Source of the DNA: Lachnospiraceae bacterium
Lineage (GTDB): Bacteria > Bacillota > Clostridia > Lachnospirales > Lachnospiraceae
Length of the DNA stretch: 64,000 nucleotides
Direction: 5' to 3'
NCBI GenBank assembly: GCA_902363835.1
Contig: CABJBM010000003.1
Coordinates: forward strand, 186,001 to 250,000
In this document: in pieces, positions 26,643 to 35,325 of the stretch
Numbering within the stretch: position 1 is the first letter of the stretch
How the letters are laid out: every line of letters starts with the position of its first letter
Made by a program: the position numbers and the translations under genes
Notes under the pieces: model-generated
Seen by the model: only the letters and a program-made list of their open reading frames with translations
The model's database searches: none
Told to the model about the DNA's origin: nothing

Positions 26643-27047
26643 TTACTTATCTACGAACTCATGAATCTTCTTGTTTAATATATCTGCACACTCTTTACAA
26701 AGTGTCATTCCGCAACCATACTCATCACAAAAACTAAATGATGTCTCTATCCACTCACTAACGTCTTTACCACAAGACGAGCAACGTTCAGTGGCTTCCA
26801 ATGGATACTTTTCTTTTACTTCATCAAAGGATTTACACATTTTATAATAGACATGCTCTATAGGGGAATCTGGACTTAACATTTTCTCTCTAGTGCACTT
26901 CCTGAACCAATAACTGTTAAACCAGTTTTCAAAGGTATCTTTACATCTTTGAATTTCTCTTCGTAATTTCTCATCACCGGTTGTAATCTTCCATTCTAAT
27001 ATTTCACTCACCTCCTCGAATTTTCCTGATGAAACAGGAATTTTCAC
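26643..27047 (-). CDS. Cys-rich hypothetical protein
   Basis: The 134-residue protein ends with a zinc-finger-like domain (CSSCGKDVSEW...FCDEYGCGMTLCKECAD), likely a treble-clef or RING-like metal site. The N-terminal half is helical and basic. It overlaps the previous gene's end by four bases. Function unknown. Confidence 0.55.
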   Translation of the reverse strand: MKIPVSSGKFEEVSEILEWKITTGDEKLRREIQRCKDTFENWFNSYWFRKCTREKMLSPDSPIEHVYYKMCKSFDEVKEKYPLEATERCSSCGKDVSEWIETSFSFCDEYGCGMTLCKECADILNKKIHEFVDK

Positions 27048-27601
27048 GGTATATCCTCCACCCAGACATCTCTTGTATAAGTAATTACCTTTTTTTCAAG
27101 ATGTTCTTCCTCACCGCACCAGTTACATTTTCTATGCTCTGGATCAATGTATGTAAATCTTTCTTCGTCATCACTAATCCAGAGTCCATGCCCATAAATG
27201 CAGCGACCAATCTCGATGTATTTCTCGAAAAAATCTCTCGTTACATCAACGAAATATGAATTAGCATTACACATATAACAAAATGTCGTTTGTGAGTCCT
27301 GTCCTCCCACAATTAAGCTATTAATGCACTTTCCAGTGATACACTTGGAACCTAATCCATCTGGTTCACCGAAGTACAGATTTCTTAAATCCATATCGTT
27401 TACATCGAATTTTACTCTGACATACTTTTCGGAATCACTATCATATTTCGATTCGTCAAAATAAACCTTTCTGTAATATGGATTATTTTTGAGATACTTG
27501 TAAATTGCTTTACTGTACTTATCTGACTTTTTAATATTCTTCGGTTTTATAGACGCCAGATTAATTACATAATTGTCTTTTGCTCTTTTAGCATTTTCCA
27601 C
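27044..27601 (-). CDS. Cys-rich hypothetical protein
   Basis: The 185-residue protein has CITGKC, CYMCN, and a C-terminal CNWCGEEEH, suggesting one or two zinc sites, with a long basic N-terminal region. The start is GTG behind GGAGGTG. It overlaps the next gene by four bases (coupled). Not recognised. Confidence 0.55.
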   Translation of the reverse strand: MENAKRAKDNYVINLASIKPKNIKKSDKYSKAIYKYLKNNPYYRKVYFDESKYDSDSEKYVRVKFDVNDMDLRNLYFGEPDGLGSKCITGKCINSLIVGGQDSQTTFCYMCNANSYFVDVTRDFFEKYIEIGRCIYGHGLWISDDEERFTYIDPEHRKCNWCGEEEHLEKKVITYTRDVWVEDIP

Positions 27602-27657
27602 TTTTAATCACCTCCACTTTAATATTCTCCGTTGAAATCGAAGTTTCCTCGCCTTAT

Positions 27658-28200
27658 TTAAAGAAGCTCAATTTTACACACGGTATACCCAGTGTACTTT
27701 AAATATTGAGCAAAATCCGAATCTGAACGTGCTAATCTTTTAATGAGTGAATCAAGCGACTCCCTTTGAGTATCGTCGTTGATTGTACAGTTATCAGTTT
27801 TTACAGACGAACCCACTAAGTTATTCTTACCAATCTCCAAAAGTCCTTTAATTTCTTCATTCCTCTTATCACATTCCTTTTGTGCTTCACTCTTTGTAAA
27901 ATGCAAATACATATCAGCTTCATTATAAAAGTCATAATAACTTGTCCAATACCTTAACCCGTTCTTATAAGAAGTCTGGGCACCTTTGTAAAAGTTATCG
28001 CTAGAACTCCTATTAATCTTCTCCACTGTCACTGTTTTAGGAGCAACCTTCCATACCTTAATTGTTTTGCTATGTACCCCCTTACCTCCACACTTAGAAC
28101 ATGTGCAATCAATAATTCCTTTCTCCAAACACCTTTCACAAGGAACTTTGATTTTTGTTTCTTCCTCTCGAATCTTATACATTTCAATTGGAAATTCCAC
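27658..28200 (-). CDS. DnaJ-type zinc-finger protein
   Basis: The 180-residue protein has CERCLEKGIIDCTCSKCGGKG (about residues 20-40), close to the CxxCxGxG repeats of DnaJ zinc centres, followed by a basic, Tyr-rich domain (NFYKGAQTSYKNG...YYDFYNEADMYLHF) and a helical tail. It may be an adaptor binding unfolded proteins or nucleic acid. A separate J-domain protein is encoded at 53985-55238. Confidence 0.55.
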   Translation of the reverse strand: MEFPIEMYKIREEETKIKVPCERCLEKGIIDCTCSKCGGKGVHSKTIKVWKVAPKTVTVEKINRSSSDNFYKGAQTSYKNGLRYWTSYYDFYNEADMYLHFTKSEAQKECDKRNEEIKGLLEIGKNNLVGSSVKTDNCTINDDTQRESLDSLIKRLARSDSDFAQYLKYTGYTVCKIELL

Positions 28201-28255
28201 TAATACATTCTCCCTTCTTATTCATGATTTTAAAATAAATGACGTGATTCATCGC

Positions 28256-28444
28256 TTAGTGCATAATCAGGTAAACTAATCCAAGAACAGGCAGTCCCAA
28301 AACAACGGTTAATATAAAACTACCCATTAGACTTGCAATGGCTCTCTTTATAATGTTAAGATCTGAACTGTCATTCCAAGTTATTTTTGCAAACAAAAAC
28401 ATCAATAAAAACATGGAATAAAACATAATTCCTAAAATTCGCAT
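28256..28444 (-). CDS. Small two-pass membrane protein
   Basis: The 62-residue protein has two hydrophobic segments (GIMFYSMFLLMFLFA and LMGSFILTVVLGLPVLGLVYLIM) separated by a charged loop. The start chosen is the ATG eight bases behind AAAGGAG; an ATG 21 codons earlier lies inside the preceding gene. Role unknown. Confidence 0.5.
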   Translation of the reverse strand: MRILGIMFYSMFLLMFLFAKITWNDSSDLNIIKRAIASLMGSFILTVVLGLPVLGLVYLIMH

Positions 28445-28445
28445 A

Positions 28446-28862
28446 TTACTCCTTTCCCTCCCACATCTCATATTCTTCTTCCTGATCATGATTTGTACAA
28501 ATATCACACGTATGTGGTGGTGGATACTCCACGTTATTCTTACAGGTAGAACAGTACTTAACCACTTCCTTATTCTCCTTCAAATATCCCAGAATATCAC
28601 CCAAACCTCTACCTCTTACAATCTGCTTTGCCATCGATACAGGAATGTAATTCTCGCAATTGTCACCATCACATTTTAAAATACCTTTGTATTTGCCATA
28701 ATCTTCAAGCTGATCAAGCACAATATCTATATCAAAAGCAGTTAATTCATTATCTATAATTTTATCTACGTATTCATATGTATTACCTACCTCTATGAAA
28801 GGCTTGCAGTGAAAGATTTTTATTATATCCCTCATCAGCTTTTCAGCACAAATCAGTCTCAA
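28446..28862 (-). CDS. Cys-rich hypothetical protein
   Basis: The 138-residue protein starts at TTG behind AAAGGAG and has a C-terminal zinc-ribbon-like element (KYCSTCKNNV...PHTCDICTNHD). The middle has a conserved-looking ISVSMAKQIVRG-type helix (PVSMAKQIVRGRG). No assigned function; the stop abuts the membrane-protein gene. Confidence 0.5.
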   Translation of the reverse strand: MRLICAEKLMRDIIKIFHCKPFIEVGNTYEYVDKIIDNELTAFDIDIVLDQLEDYGKYKGILKCDGDNCENYIPVSMAKQIVRGRGLGDILGYLKENKEVVKYCSTCKNNVEYPPPHTCDICTNHDQEEEYEMWEGKE

Positions 28863-28891
28863 AAATCTACTCCTTTCCGATATAATATCGT

Positions 28892-29086
28892 CTACTTAGT
28901 TTTGAAAATCGTAACCATATACTCGTCATCATACAGATCTTCTTCTACATCAATAGTTTCTCCGTCTAAATCTGTAATGAATACAAACATTCCTCCATCT
29001 TGGATTGCTTTTACAAACCGCTCTAAATCTTTTGTCTTAACCTCACATACAGTTACTTTTTGCATTGCTAATTCAACTTTAAACAT
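28892..29086 (-). CDS. Small hypothetical protein
   Basis: The 64-residue protein alternates beta-like and acidic segments (FVFITDLDGETIDVEEDLYDDEYMVTIF). ATG follows GGAGGAAGAG; a second ATG at codon 8 is possible. No recognised domain. Confidence 0.5.
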   Translation of the reverse strand: MFKVELAMQKVTVCEVKTKDLERFVKAIQDGGMFVFITDLDGETIDVEEDLYDDEYMVTIFKTK

Positions 29087-29108
29087 CTCTCTCTCTTCCT
29101 CCTATATA

Positions 29109-29858
29109 TTAACTAAAACTTACCTCTGGCTCCGCTTTAGGAGTCACTTCTTCATCAAAATACTCATCATCAATAACCAACTTCACAAACGATCTCTTTA
29201 ATCTAAGTAAGCAAATCTCAAACTGACTCATATATCTAAGTGATTGAATATCTGGATTTGCTGAATAATCAATATCCCACTTATCTCCATCAAACTTTTC
29301 CCATCTGCTAATTGGAATTATAAAATTCATATCTTCGTCATGCTCACACTCAAAGATAATATTTGCTTTTTTAATATCAGACCAGCTTCTACCTTCGATG
29401 TGCTCAACCTCCATTCTACAATTTACAGACTCATATGTAGGCTCCCCATCGCAAGCATCTACTTCTAACCCATCAGTTTCAACTTCTTTTGCTACAAAAT
29501 CGCACCACTTTTCAAAAAGATCAGATGTTTTTATTACTTTCTTATCTTCCTCAATCATTAGTTCTCTAAAATTTTCAAGAAGTTTTTGATTCTCAACCAG
29601 ATTAGTTTTGTTTACGATATCTGTGAGAACTGTATCTAACTTAACAATGTGATCTGCAAAATCATGTCTCTCTATAGCGGGTATCATTACTTCTTTAACT
29701 TTATCCTTAATTACCTTACCTACATCTCCATAGCTTCTGAATAAATCTTCCATTGCTTCATTAATGCCTTTTTCTAACTTTGCAGTAATGATGTTCTCAA
29801 TGGTTCCATCAGATAATTTTTGTTGAATTACTCCGCTAATACTATCTTCTAAATTCAT
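29109..29858 (-). CDS. Hypothetical phage protein
   Basis: The 249-residue protein has an alpha-helical N-terminal half with heptad-like spacing (GTIENIITAKLEKGINEAMEDLF) and an acidic beta-rich C-terminal half. ATG follows AAGGAG. I do not recognise the family. The helical first half suggests oligomerisation. Confidence 0.55.
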   Translation of the reverse strand: MNLEDSISGVIQQKLSDGTIENIITAKLEKGINEAMEDLFRSYGDVGKVIKDKVKEVMIPAIERHDFADHIVKLDTVLTDIVNKTNLVENQKLLENFRELMIEEDKKVIKTSDLFEKWCDFVAKEVETDGLEVDACDGEPTYESVNCRMEVEHIEGRSWSDIKKANIIFECEHDEDMNFIIPISRWEKFDGDKWDIDYSANPDIQSLRYMSQFEICLLRLKRSFVKLVIDDEYFDEEVTPKAEPEVSFS

Positions 29859-29889
29859 AATTCTCCTTTACTCTTTTAAAATTCACGTA

Positions 29890-30102
29890 TTATCGTGCAT
29901 ATTTTTTAACCAGGTTTTTCAAATCATCAATGAAACTTTCTCTGTCAGATGGTTCAATTGCTAATCTTACATCAATATTAGCGGTAAGCATTTCCATACC
30001 CAATCTGTTTTCATAATCCTCGTAAGTTACCTCACCATGATTAAATTCTTCATCTGCATATTCTGTAATTATCTCATCATAGTTTATTGTTTTTGTTTTC
30101 AT
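29890..30102 (-). CDS. Small acidic protein
   Basis: The 70-residue protein is acidic and helical (YADEEFNHGEVTYEDYENRLGMEML...SFIDDLKNLVKKYAR). It sits between similarly small genes in one operon. No known domain. Confidence 0.5.
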   Translation of the reverse strand: MKTKTINYDEIITEYADEEFNHGEVTYEDYENRLGMEMLTANIDVRLAIEPSDRESFIDDLKNLVKKYAR

Positions 30103-30124
30103 GTTCTCCTCTCAAATCTCTAAA

Positions 30125-30325
30125 TTAATCTTTCATAAAATTTTCTCTTTTTATGATAAAAGTTGATACCCCCATAGTAAAATGTACCTCTGTTAATTCT
30201 GGATATGTTTCAAATGCTTCCATTAACAAAGTATTAAATTTATCTCTAAATGGACGAAAAACCTCATCTGTTTTCTTCATCCAATTTTCAAACTTCTTTG
30301 CACTTTTAGATATCTCATCTGTCAT
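30125..30325 (-). CDS. Small helical protein
   Basis: The 66-residue protein has a charged helix (KSAKKFENWMKKTDEVFRPFRDKFNTLL) followed by a short beta segment (VHFTMGVSTFIIKR). An AAGGAG site precedes its ATG. Function unknown. Confidence 0.5.
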   Translation of the reverse strand: MTDEISKSAKKFENWMKKTDEVFRPFRDKFNTLLMEAFETYPELTEVHFTMGVSTFIIKRENFMKD

Positions 30326-30375
30326 CTTATCTCCTTCTAATCTCCATTAAGACGATAGTTTTAAAACTCTTTATT

Positions 30376-30429
30376 CTATAACATGTATAGCAATAAGAAT
30401 AAAAAAATAATGCCTGTTACTTTAGTCAT
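30376..30429 (-). CDS. Possible 17-aa hydrophobic peptide
   Basis: Overlapping the lipoprotein stop codon (TAATG), an ATG opens a frame encoding MTKVTGIIFLFLLLYML and stop. The peptide is almost wholly hydrophobic, like a membrane peptide. There is no separate ribosome site, so expression would depend on coupling to the lipoprotein gene. Confidence 0.3.
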   Translation of the reverse strand: MTKVTGIIFLFLLLYML

Positions 30430-30710
30430 TAGTTTTCTTCATTTACCACGATTCCACCATGAAGAATCACCCGTTTACCATTCTGATCATCAAAATACAC
30501 TTCATTTTCACTCTCTGAAACATCAAATTTACCTGACCAGGACTTAATTTCACCACCATTATAGTCATAAAGTGTAACGGTACGATTCAAACCGCCACCC
30601 ATATCACTACTGATTGACTTTCCAATTCTACTACAAGAAGAGCAGCCACCAAGTAGACCTGAAATACAGATTACTGAAATTAATACTATTCTCTTAACAT
30701 TTTTTCTCAT
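30429..30710 (-). CDS. Lipoprotein (DUF5052-like)
   Basis: The 93-residue protein has a signal peptide with lipobox LLGGC at about residues 19-23, then SSCSR and a globular part: NRTVTLYDYNGGEIKSWSGKFDVSESENEVYFDDQNGKRVILHGGIVVNEE. The TLYDYNGG...GKFDV...GKRVI pattern resembles short DUF5052-type lipoproteins common in Firmicutes mobile elements. Membrane-anchored; possible role in exclusion is only inferred. Confidence 0.65.
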   Translation of the reverse strand: MRKNVKRIVLISVICISGLLGGCSSCSRIGKSISSDMGGGLNRTVTLYDYNGGEIKSWSGKFDVSESENEVYFDDQNGKRVILHGGIVVNEEN

Positions 30711-30761
30711 TCCATTCCTCCAATAATTATATTATTTAAATTAAAACAACCTTTCAAAGAC

Positions 30762-31652
30762 TTATTCTTCAATAACAACCTTAAACATATCATCAACCGT
30801 ATCCAGTAATTCATATCTCTTATCAAATGGAGCCGTAGAACTTCTTGCAAATTTTCTTTCTACCATATCAATATAATAAGTTGACGTACCATCGTCTCCC
30901 ATATAAAATTCTTCCCAATCCTTATCACTCATAAGTCTTTTTACATCAAGCTGCTCAATAGCAAGATTATCAAAACTTGCCACCTCGAATCCTTTTATGA
31001 TGTCTGCCAGATTTTCTTTTAACCAACTCTGCTCTGGAAGAATGTTTTCATATTCTTCTGAAAACCAATCTTTACCACGTCTCAAGTTCTTATATCCTAG
31101 AATGAGCATTTTAAGATTATTATTGGATAACCGTTCTACATCAGAAGGCTTGAGAATACCGTTAATTACATGAATAACTGCATTATCGTACTGTTTAATC
31201 ATAGAAATAAAATTATCAGTAGGATTGACAAGTGATACCCCTAATCCGTAAATTAGTTTCTCGTCAATCAGCATTTTAATTAAACTCTGTTTTTTCTCGA
31301 AATGTATTTGATTAACCGTCATATTAGCAATTACTTTTTTATCTTTTAATTTCTGCAAGAATGGAATTAAATCCGGATGGCTAGTGGCATCTCCACCACC
31401 AATAGCAACTTCCTGATACGGATGGAACGTATTAGTAAATTTCTCATTTAAAATATCTCCAAACTTACCACTCGTAGTACTTCCTTCATGACAAAATGAG
31501 CAGTTCATGTCGCAGTAATTGCAGATTTTAATGTCCATATTTTCAGCAAAACCAGCTTTAAAGTTGTCATCTTTTGTTTCTCTAATCTTCGTACCATCGC
31601 TAAAAAGCCTTGTAGTGAAGTTACCATTCAAATATGTACCTAATAATTCCAT
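30762..31652 (-). CDS. Radical SAM enzyme
   Basis: The 296-residue protein has the iron-sulfur motif CNYCDMNCSFC (C47, C51, C54 forming CxxxCxxC, preceded by C44) and the glycine-rich AIGGGDATSHPD that binds SAM. The rest follows the partial TIM-barrel pattern (VIANMTVNQ, GLGVSLVNP, HVINGI). Radical SAM enzymes cut SAM to a 5'-deoxyadenosyl radical; the substrate is not evident. It lies beside two tandem paralogues of the RRGxFETNSSSTHS family. Confidence 0.8.
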   Translation of the reverse strand: MELLGTYLNGNFTTRLFSDGTKIRETKDDNFKAGFAENMDIKICNYCDMNCSFCHEGSTTSGKFGDILNEKFTNTFHPYQEVAIGGGDATSHPDLIPFLQKLKDKKVIANMTVNQIHFEKKQSLIKMLIDEKLIYGLGVSLVNPTDNFISMIKQYDNAVIHVINGILKPSDVERLSNNNLKMLILGYKNLRRGKDWFSEEYENILPEQSWLKENLADIIKGFEVASFDNLAIEQLDVKRLMSDKDWEEFYMGDDGTSTYYIDMVERKFARSSTAPFDKRYELLDTVDDMFKVVIEE

Positions 31653-31671
31653 TCTTACATTCCCCCTTTAT

Positions 31672-32064
31672 TTAACCCTCATATCCATATTCACCAAAGG
31701 CAACAACAGCTTCACCAGATGGCGTAGTGAATTCGTCTTCAAACCACTCTAATTCATCGTTTGTATATTCTCCGTCATAAAACTCATTTTCTCTGAAATA
31801 TTCAATGACGGATCTTTCATCATCCCAATTCATATCATCCGATGGTGGATACTTAGATGATTTTAAAAAGTTGATACATTCCTCTTTCGTGTAAAAATGA
31901 TTCTTTTGCGGCTTATTACTATCGTCGTAACACCAATCAGATCCTTTAAATAACAAGACCTCTCCTTTAGTCCATTTATCATAGTCGGATTTCAAGCACA
32001 TTGTTAATGAGTGAGTGCTACTACTATTTGTCTCAAATACTCCACGCCTAACTTGTCTCTTCAT
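31672..32064 (-). CDS. RRGxFETNSSSTHS-family protein
   Basis: The 130-residue protein begins MKRQVRRGVFETNSSSTHSL, nearly identical to the start of the next gene upstream, while the rest is acidic and unrelated. The same N-terminal box is found on many phage and plasmid proteins of Firmicutes, where it may be a maturation or recognition signal. It lies directly upstream of the radical SAM gene, which could act on it, but that is a hypothesis. Confidence 0.65.
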   Translation of the reverse strand: MKRQVRRGVFETNSSSTHSLTMCLKSDYDKWTKGEVLLFKGSDWCYDDSNKPQKNHFYTKEECINFLKSSKYPPSDDMNWDDERSVIEYFRENEFYDGEYTNDELEWFEDEFTTPSGEAVVAFGEYGYEG

Positions 32065-32067
32065 GTT

Positions 32068-32592
32068 TTAATTTCCCTTCTCTATAATTTCATAATCATT
32101 AAATTTAGGTAACAGAGGAGAATTCCAATCACTATCTTCGCCTCTCATATAATTATCGAATGCATCGCCATTATCATTTCCAGTAACGATAAAACTGTCT
32201 CCAAATAAATATCTGACAAGTTTTTCTCCGTCTCTAAGTAATTCAGCAATTAATTCATCCGTCTCATTTGAGTGGTCAATGTATCCATCATCGTATTTGT
32301 TTTGATCAGGAGTAAATTCACAGCTAACTCCATATGCGCCAAGCAGGTTTTTAATCTTATCTAACTTCTCTTGCTTCTCAATTCCGTCGCTTGTATCACA
32401 AATTGCTTGGTACAAATACGACGCCTTAGTCCAGGAATCTTCATGAACATCAAATTCCCAACCAAATTCTCCATGAGTAAATGTAATGTGTTTTGGTAAG
32501 ATATTTTTATCTATATCGCTTTTTGTAATACAGATTGCGTGTGTACTGCTTGAATTTGTTTCAAAAGTTCCTCTTCTAATTTGTCTTTTCAT
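32068..32592 (-). CDS. RRGxFETNSSSTHS-family protein
   Basis: The 174-residue protein opens MKRQIRRGTFETNSSSTHAI and then diverges into an acidic domain (FTHGEFGWEFDVHEDSWTKASYLYQAICD...). It is the tandem paralogue of 31672-32064, three bases apart. The conserved Ser/Thr-rich N-terminal box with a preceding RRG suggests a shared partner. Confidence 0.65.
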   Translation of the reverse strand: MKRQIRRGTFETNSSSTHAICITKSDIDKNILPKHITFTHGEFGWEFDVHEDSWTKASYLYQAICDTSDGIEKQEKLDKIKNLLGAYGVSCEFTPDQNKYDDGYIDHSNETDELIAELLRDGEKLVRYLFGDSFIVTGNDNGDAFDNYMRGEDSDWNSPLLPKFNDYEIIEKGN

Positions 32593-32632
32593 TTCTCTCC
32601 TCTTATTCTCTCATTGAAATTTTGAATTCATC

Positions 32633-33064
32633 TTAATAAATTTCTGTCCACTTAATAACTTCAATTTTGTGATTTGGATAACCGCTTAAATACCAGTCAC
32701 CATTTTTATATACGACTTTCCACATAGAATTTGATTCATCTTTCTTTCCGTAATATAAACCTTCACATTCTGGAATTTCTTTTGATACCTCTCTCCATAT
32801 GGGTGCTTCATTATTCTTGTTCAACTCATCTACAGCCTTTGCGAGATTAGTCACCGCCTTTTCAAAGTATTTATTTTGACTCTCTAATACATTACTGAAA
32901 TAGTCCTTCTGAATCGAATTCATTGACTTAAAATAATTTTCAAAAGTATCGTTAATTCCTAATGTGTATTCTTTTGAAATCTGACTTGACATAATTAACC
33001 CGATTATTCCTCCGACGCAAATACCCAACAAAAATACTAAAATAATAATTATTGCTTCCATCAT
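32633..33064 (-). CDS. Membrane-anchored protein with DUF551-like end
   Basis: The 143-residue protein has one N-terminal membrane segment (MMEAIIIILVFLLGICVGGIIGLI), a helical stalk (FENYFKSMNSIQKDYFSN) and a C-terminal soluble part (WREVSKEIPECEGLYYGK...VIKWTEIY) similar in layout to DUF551 proteins. The ATG lies behind GAAGGAG. Role unknown. Confidence 0.55.
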   Translation of the reverse strand: MMEAIIIILVFLLGICVGGIIGLIMSSQISKEYTLGINDTFENYFKSMNSIQKDYFSNVLESQNKYFEKAVTNLAKAVDELNKNNEAPIWREVSKEIPECEGLYYGKKDESNSMWKVVYKNGDWYLSGYPNHKIEVIKWTEIY

Positions 33065-33609
33065 TTATTCTCCTTCTTTGAAATCCCTCTTTCATATGTA
33101 AATTCGGAGAGCTGTGTTGCTAAATCTTTTAATTCATTCTCAACATATTCTCTGCTCCGAACAATTCCTCCTGTTGGGTACATGTTCTCAATTTGCTTTA
33201 TACTTAATATTCTCTGTGATAATTCTGGGAAATACTCCAATGCAAGATCCAGTTCTTTACCGTCATCGTAATGGGCGCAGTCAAATCCGAACCACCAAAG
33301 ATCAGATGCGACTGGATATTTTGATCCTACTCCACCGCCTGCATACGTAATTCCACCGTGGCAATTGAAAAATGCATCAATTCTAAATCTTTCATCTTCG
33401 TCAAGAAGTGCTCCAAGTAATGGAAATACGCCACTTATTTTCTTATCTTCAATATCTTCCTTTTTTACTTCTAAATAATCGTTGTAGTCTCTTCCATATA
33501 AAATGTGCGTTTTTGGAATTCCGACATATCCACACCTATACCCCATATCTCCAAACGTTACCATACAACGCAAGCCATTACATTCAAAATCACTTTCTAC
33601 CTTATACAC
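33061..33609 (-). CDS. Conserved phage hypothetical protein
   Basis: The 182-residue protein starts at GTG and has a CGYVGIPKTHILYG segment and a WWFGFDCAHYDDGKEL segment typical of a small phage protein family without known function. The C-terminal third is helical. It overlaps the start of the membrane-anchored gene downstream by four bases. Confidence 0.6.
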   Translation of the reverse strand: MYKVESDFECNGLRCMVTFGDMGYRCGYVGIPKTHILYGRDYNDYLEVKKEDIEDKKISGVFPLLGALLDEDERFRIDAFFNCHGGITYAGGGVGSKYPVASDLWWFGFDCAHYDDGKELDLALEYFPELSQRILSIKQIENMYPTGGIVRSREYVENELKDLATQLSEFTYERGISKKENK

Positions 33610-33639
33610 AATATTCTTCTCCTTTTCTAAATGAAAAAT

Positions 33640-34656
33640 TTATTTCATGTCTTTAATTATCTCGTATTCGCATTCTGGAAGTGTCCCGCTCAATATAGCA
33701 TTACCACAAGTAATTCTTCCTTCATCTTCATCGCTACTTGGAATGAATATCAACACATCAAAACCTTCGTTAATTAATTCTCTTTCTACTTTCTTATACG
33801 GTACAAAACTTTTATACCCACCGGTAGTCTTGATGTTGTTTTCTTCGCAGGAATGCGTCATATGTAGAGGTGTGATTTTTACCATACATTTTCGTGGGTC
33901 AAATAACTCTCTTAATTTTTTAGCATCCACTTCATATGAATCCGCAAGAGCAAAATTCAAAGCATATTTACGCCCAATTGGTTCTGGTAAATCTTTTACA
34001 ATATCAGAAATTTCTTTTAGTGATTTGGCACTTCCACCAAACATATCATCTCTTTGACAATCTGATGTACTATTAATGCTTAACTGTAATCCAGCGTCTC
34101 CTCTATATAAATCATTTTTGATATCCACAGTCCATTCGTTTAATATTTTAAACAAACTGCTGTTTTTAGCTGGACACATGGTTGTAAATATCGGGTGAAT
34201 CAAGCTATTACCAATATGCGGTCTGACGATTTTATGTAAGTCCCTTGTTGCTGCCAATACATTTGGATTCCATGACGGTTCGCCCATTCTAGCATAGTGA
34301 ATGTTCAATCTTTTAGTGCCGCCGACTTCCGGATGTAACAATAATGAGGTTTCTATTTGATTGCGAATATCGTCATACGTTGCATTTATTCCTTTTCCCA
34401 CCTTTGGCACGTCGCAAAATTTACAACCGCTACTGCAACCATATTGAGTAGAAATTGTAACAACCCACTTTTCCTCCAAGGACATACATTCACCGTTTGC
34501 CACTCCGTTGACATCTTTATTTAGTCCAAGGAATTGAGCCTTTACGTTTTCATTTCTACCATAATCTCCAATAGATAAGCACTCCAAATTGCCCTTGTCT
34601 CCTTCTACAATTAAGATGTTACCAGTCGGGACTTTAATGTTCTTAATAATGTTCAT
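33640..34656 (-). CDS. Radical SAM enzyme, RlmN/Cfr-like
   Basis: The 338-residue protein contains QYGCSSGCKFCD with C74, C78 and C81 as the CxxxCxxC iron-sulfur ligands and a later RMGEPSWN segment near 140, as in RlmN (MGMGEP). A Cys before the C-terminus (HMTHSCEENN) sits where RlmN/Cfr have their methyl-carrying Cys. This fits a phage RNA methylase-like enzyme acting on adenines of rRNA or tRNA. It is more divergent than cellular RlmN, so the target is uncertain. Confidence 0.75.
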   Translation of the reverse strand: MNIIKNIKVPTGNILIVEGDKGNLECLSIGDYGRNENVKAQFLGLNKDVNGVANGECMSLEEKWVVTISTQYGCSSGCKFCDVPKVGKGINATYDDIRNQIETSLLLHPEVGGTKRLNIHYARMGEPSWNPNVLAATRDLHKIVRPHIGNSLIHPIFTTMCPAKNSSLFKILNEWTVDIKNDLYRGDAGLQLSINSTSDCQRDDMFGGSAKSLKEISDIVKDLPEPIGRKYALNFALADSYEVDAKKLRELFDPRKCMVKITPLHMTHSCEENNIKTTGGYKSFVPYKKVERELINEGFDVLIFIPSSDEDEGRITCGNAILSGTLPECEYEIIKDMK

Positions 34657-34699
34657 ACTTTCTCCTTTTCTACTTTTCTAAATGAAAGGTTCAATTTAT

Positions 34700-34924
34700 C
34701 TAAATTCCAAATTTCTCTTTGATCTTAAATTTCAGTGCAACACCTGCCCATGCCGATAATACTGTCAACACTATTATCAATATTATTTGTAACACACTAG
34801 CTGTTCTATTAAGAGTTCCTTTTATGTAGGCATAATAAGTTATCGTACCTAAAGTCGAATATATAAAAATATATGGAATCATCTCATTCATAATAGCAAC
34901 CAAAAACAATAATATTTCTTTCAT
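34700..34924 (-). CDS. Small membrane protein
   Basis: The 74-residue protein has two to three hydrophobic segments (EILLFLVAIMNEMIPYIFIY and SVLQIILIIVLTVLSAWAGV) and a basic C-terminus. It could be a holin-like or accessory membrane protein; nothing distinguishes these. Confidence 0.5.
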   Translation of the reverse strand: MKEILLFLVAIMNEMIPYIFIYSTLGTITYYAYIKGTLNRTASVLQIILIIVLTVLSAWAGVALKFKIKEKFGI

Positions 34925-34959
34925 TACTTTACATTCTCCTCTCCATTGAAATTCCGTTT

Positions 34960-35130
34960 TTATTTAGCAGCCATCAAAAGAATATCTCTAAAACTCAGAT
35001 CATTGTTATTTGTTCTTTTACCATCAATCCTTACATGACATTTTGTACATTCCGTATATCTGTTGTGTTGCCCATTTTCGAAATGGGTTCCAGTAATCAT
35101 AATATGTCCGCATCTATCGCAATTCTTCAT
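34960..35130 (-). CDS. Small zinc-ribbon protein
   Basis: The 56-residue protein begins MKNCDRCGHIMITGTHFENG and has a second Cys pair (CTKC), so it forms a compact zinc ribbon. The start chosen follows AAAGGAGG by six bases; an earlier ATG nine codons upstream has no site. Probably a small nucleic-acid or protein adaptor. Confidence 0.6.
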   Translation of the reverse strand: MKNCDRCGHIMITGTHFENGQHNRYTECTKCHVRIDGKRTNNNDLSFRDILLMAAK

Positions 35131-35158
35131 GAGTAACCTCCTTTGATCACTCGGCAAT

Positions 35159-35187
35159 TTGACAGTGTTTTTTCAACATGCTATAAT
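35159..35187 (+). promoter_or_regulatory. Consensus promoter for small RNA A
   Basis: On the plus strand TTGACA (35159-35164) and TATAAT (35182-35187) are separated by exactly 17 bases, a perfect vegetative sigma-factor promoter. No open frame follows, so it serves the small RNA at 35194-35325. Confidence 0.8.
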
Positions 35188-35193
35188 GCAATC

Positions 35194-35325
35194 GTGGCTA
35201 ATGCCACTTCTACTTCACTTTTCCCCTCTGTGGGATCTTGCTCATTCGAGCAATGTGTAGTAGGTCTGTAAATTGGGACGAATCGAGGTACTGCCAATAC
35301 CGTTTGAGATTCGTCCCTTTTATAT
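35194..35325 (+). ncRNA. Small RNA A, nested-hairpin 3' domain
   Basis: Transcription should begin near 35194 and end at the T run at 35318-35321. Two short hairpins (GTGGC/GCCAC, TTGCTC/GAGCAA) lead to a perfect 10-bp stem (GGGACGAATC 35275-35284 with GATTCGTCCC 35308-35317). Its loop contains a four-base hairpin, GGTA-CTGCCAA-TACC. The same layout appears in small RNA B, with the closing pair A-T in A replaced by G-C in B. It is antisense in direction to the methyltransferase gene whose 3' end it abuts. Not matched to a known RNA family by me. Confidence 0.65.
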
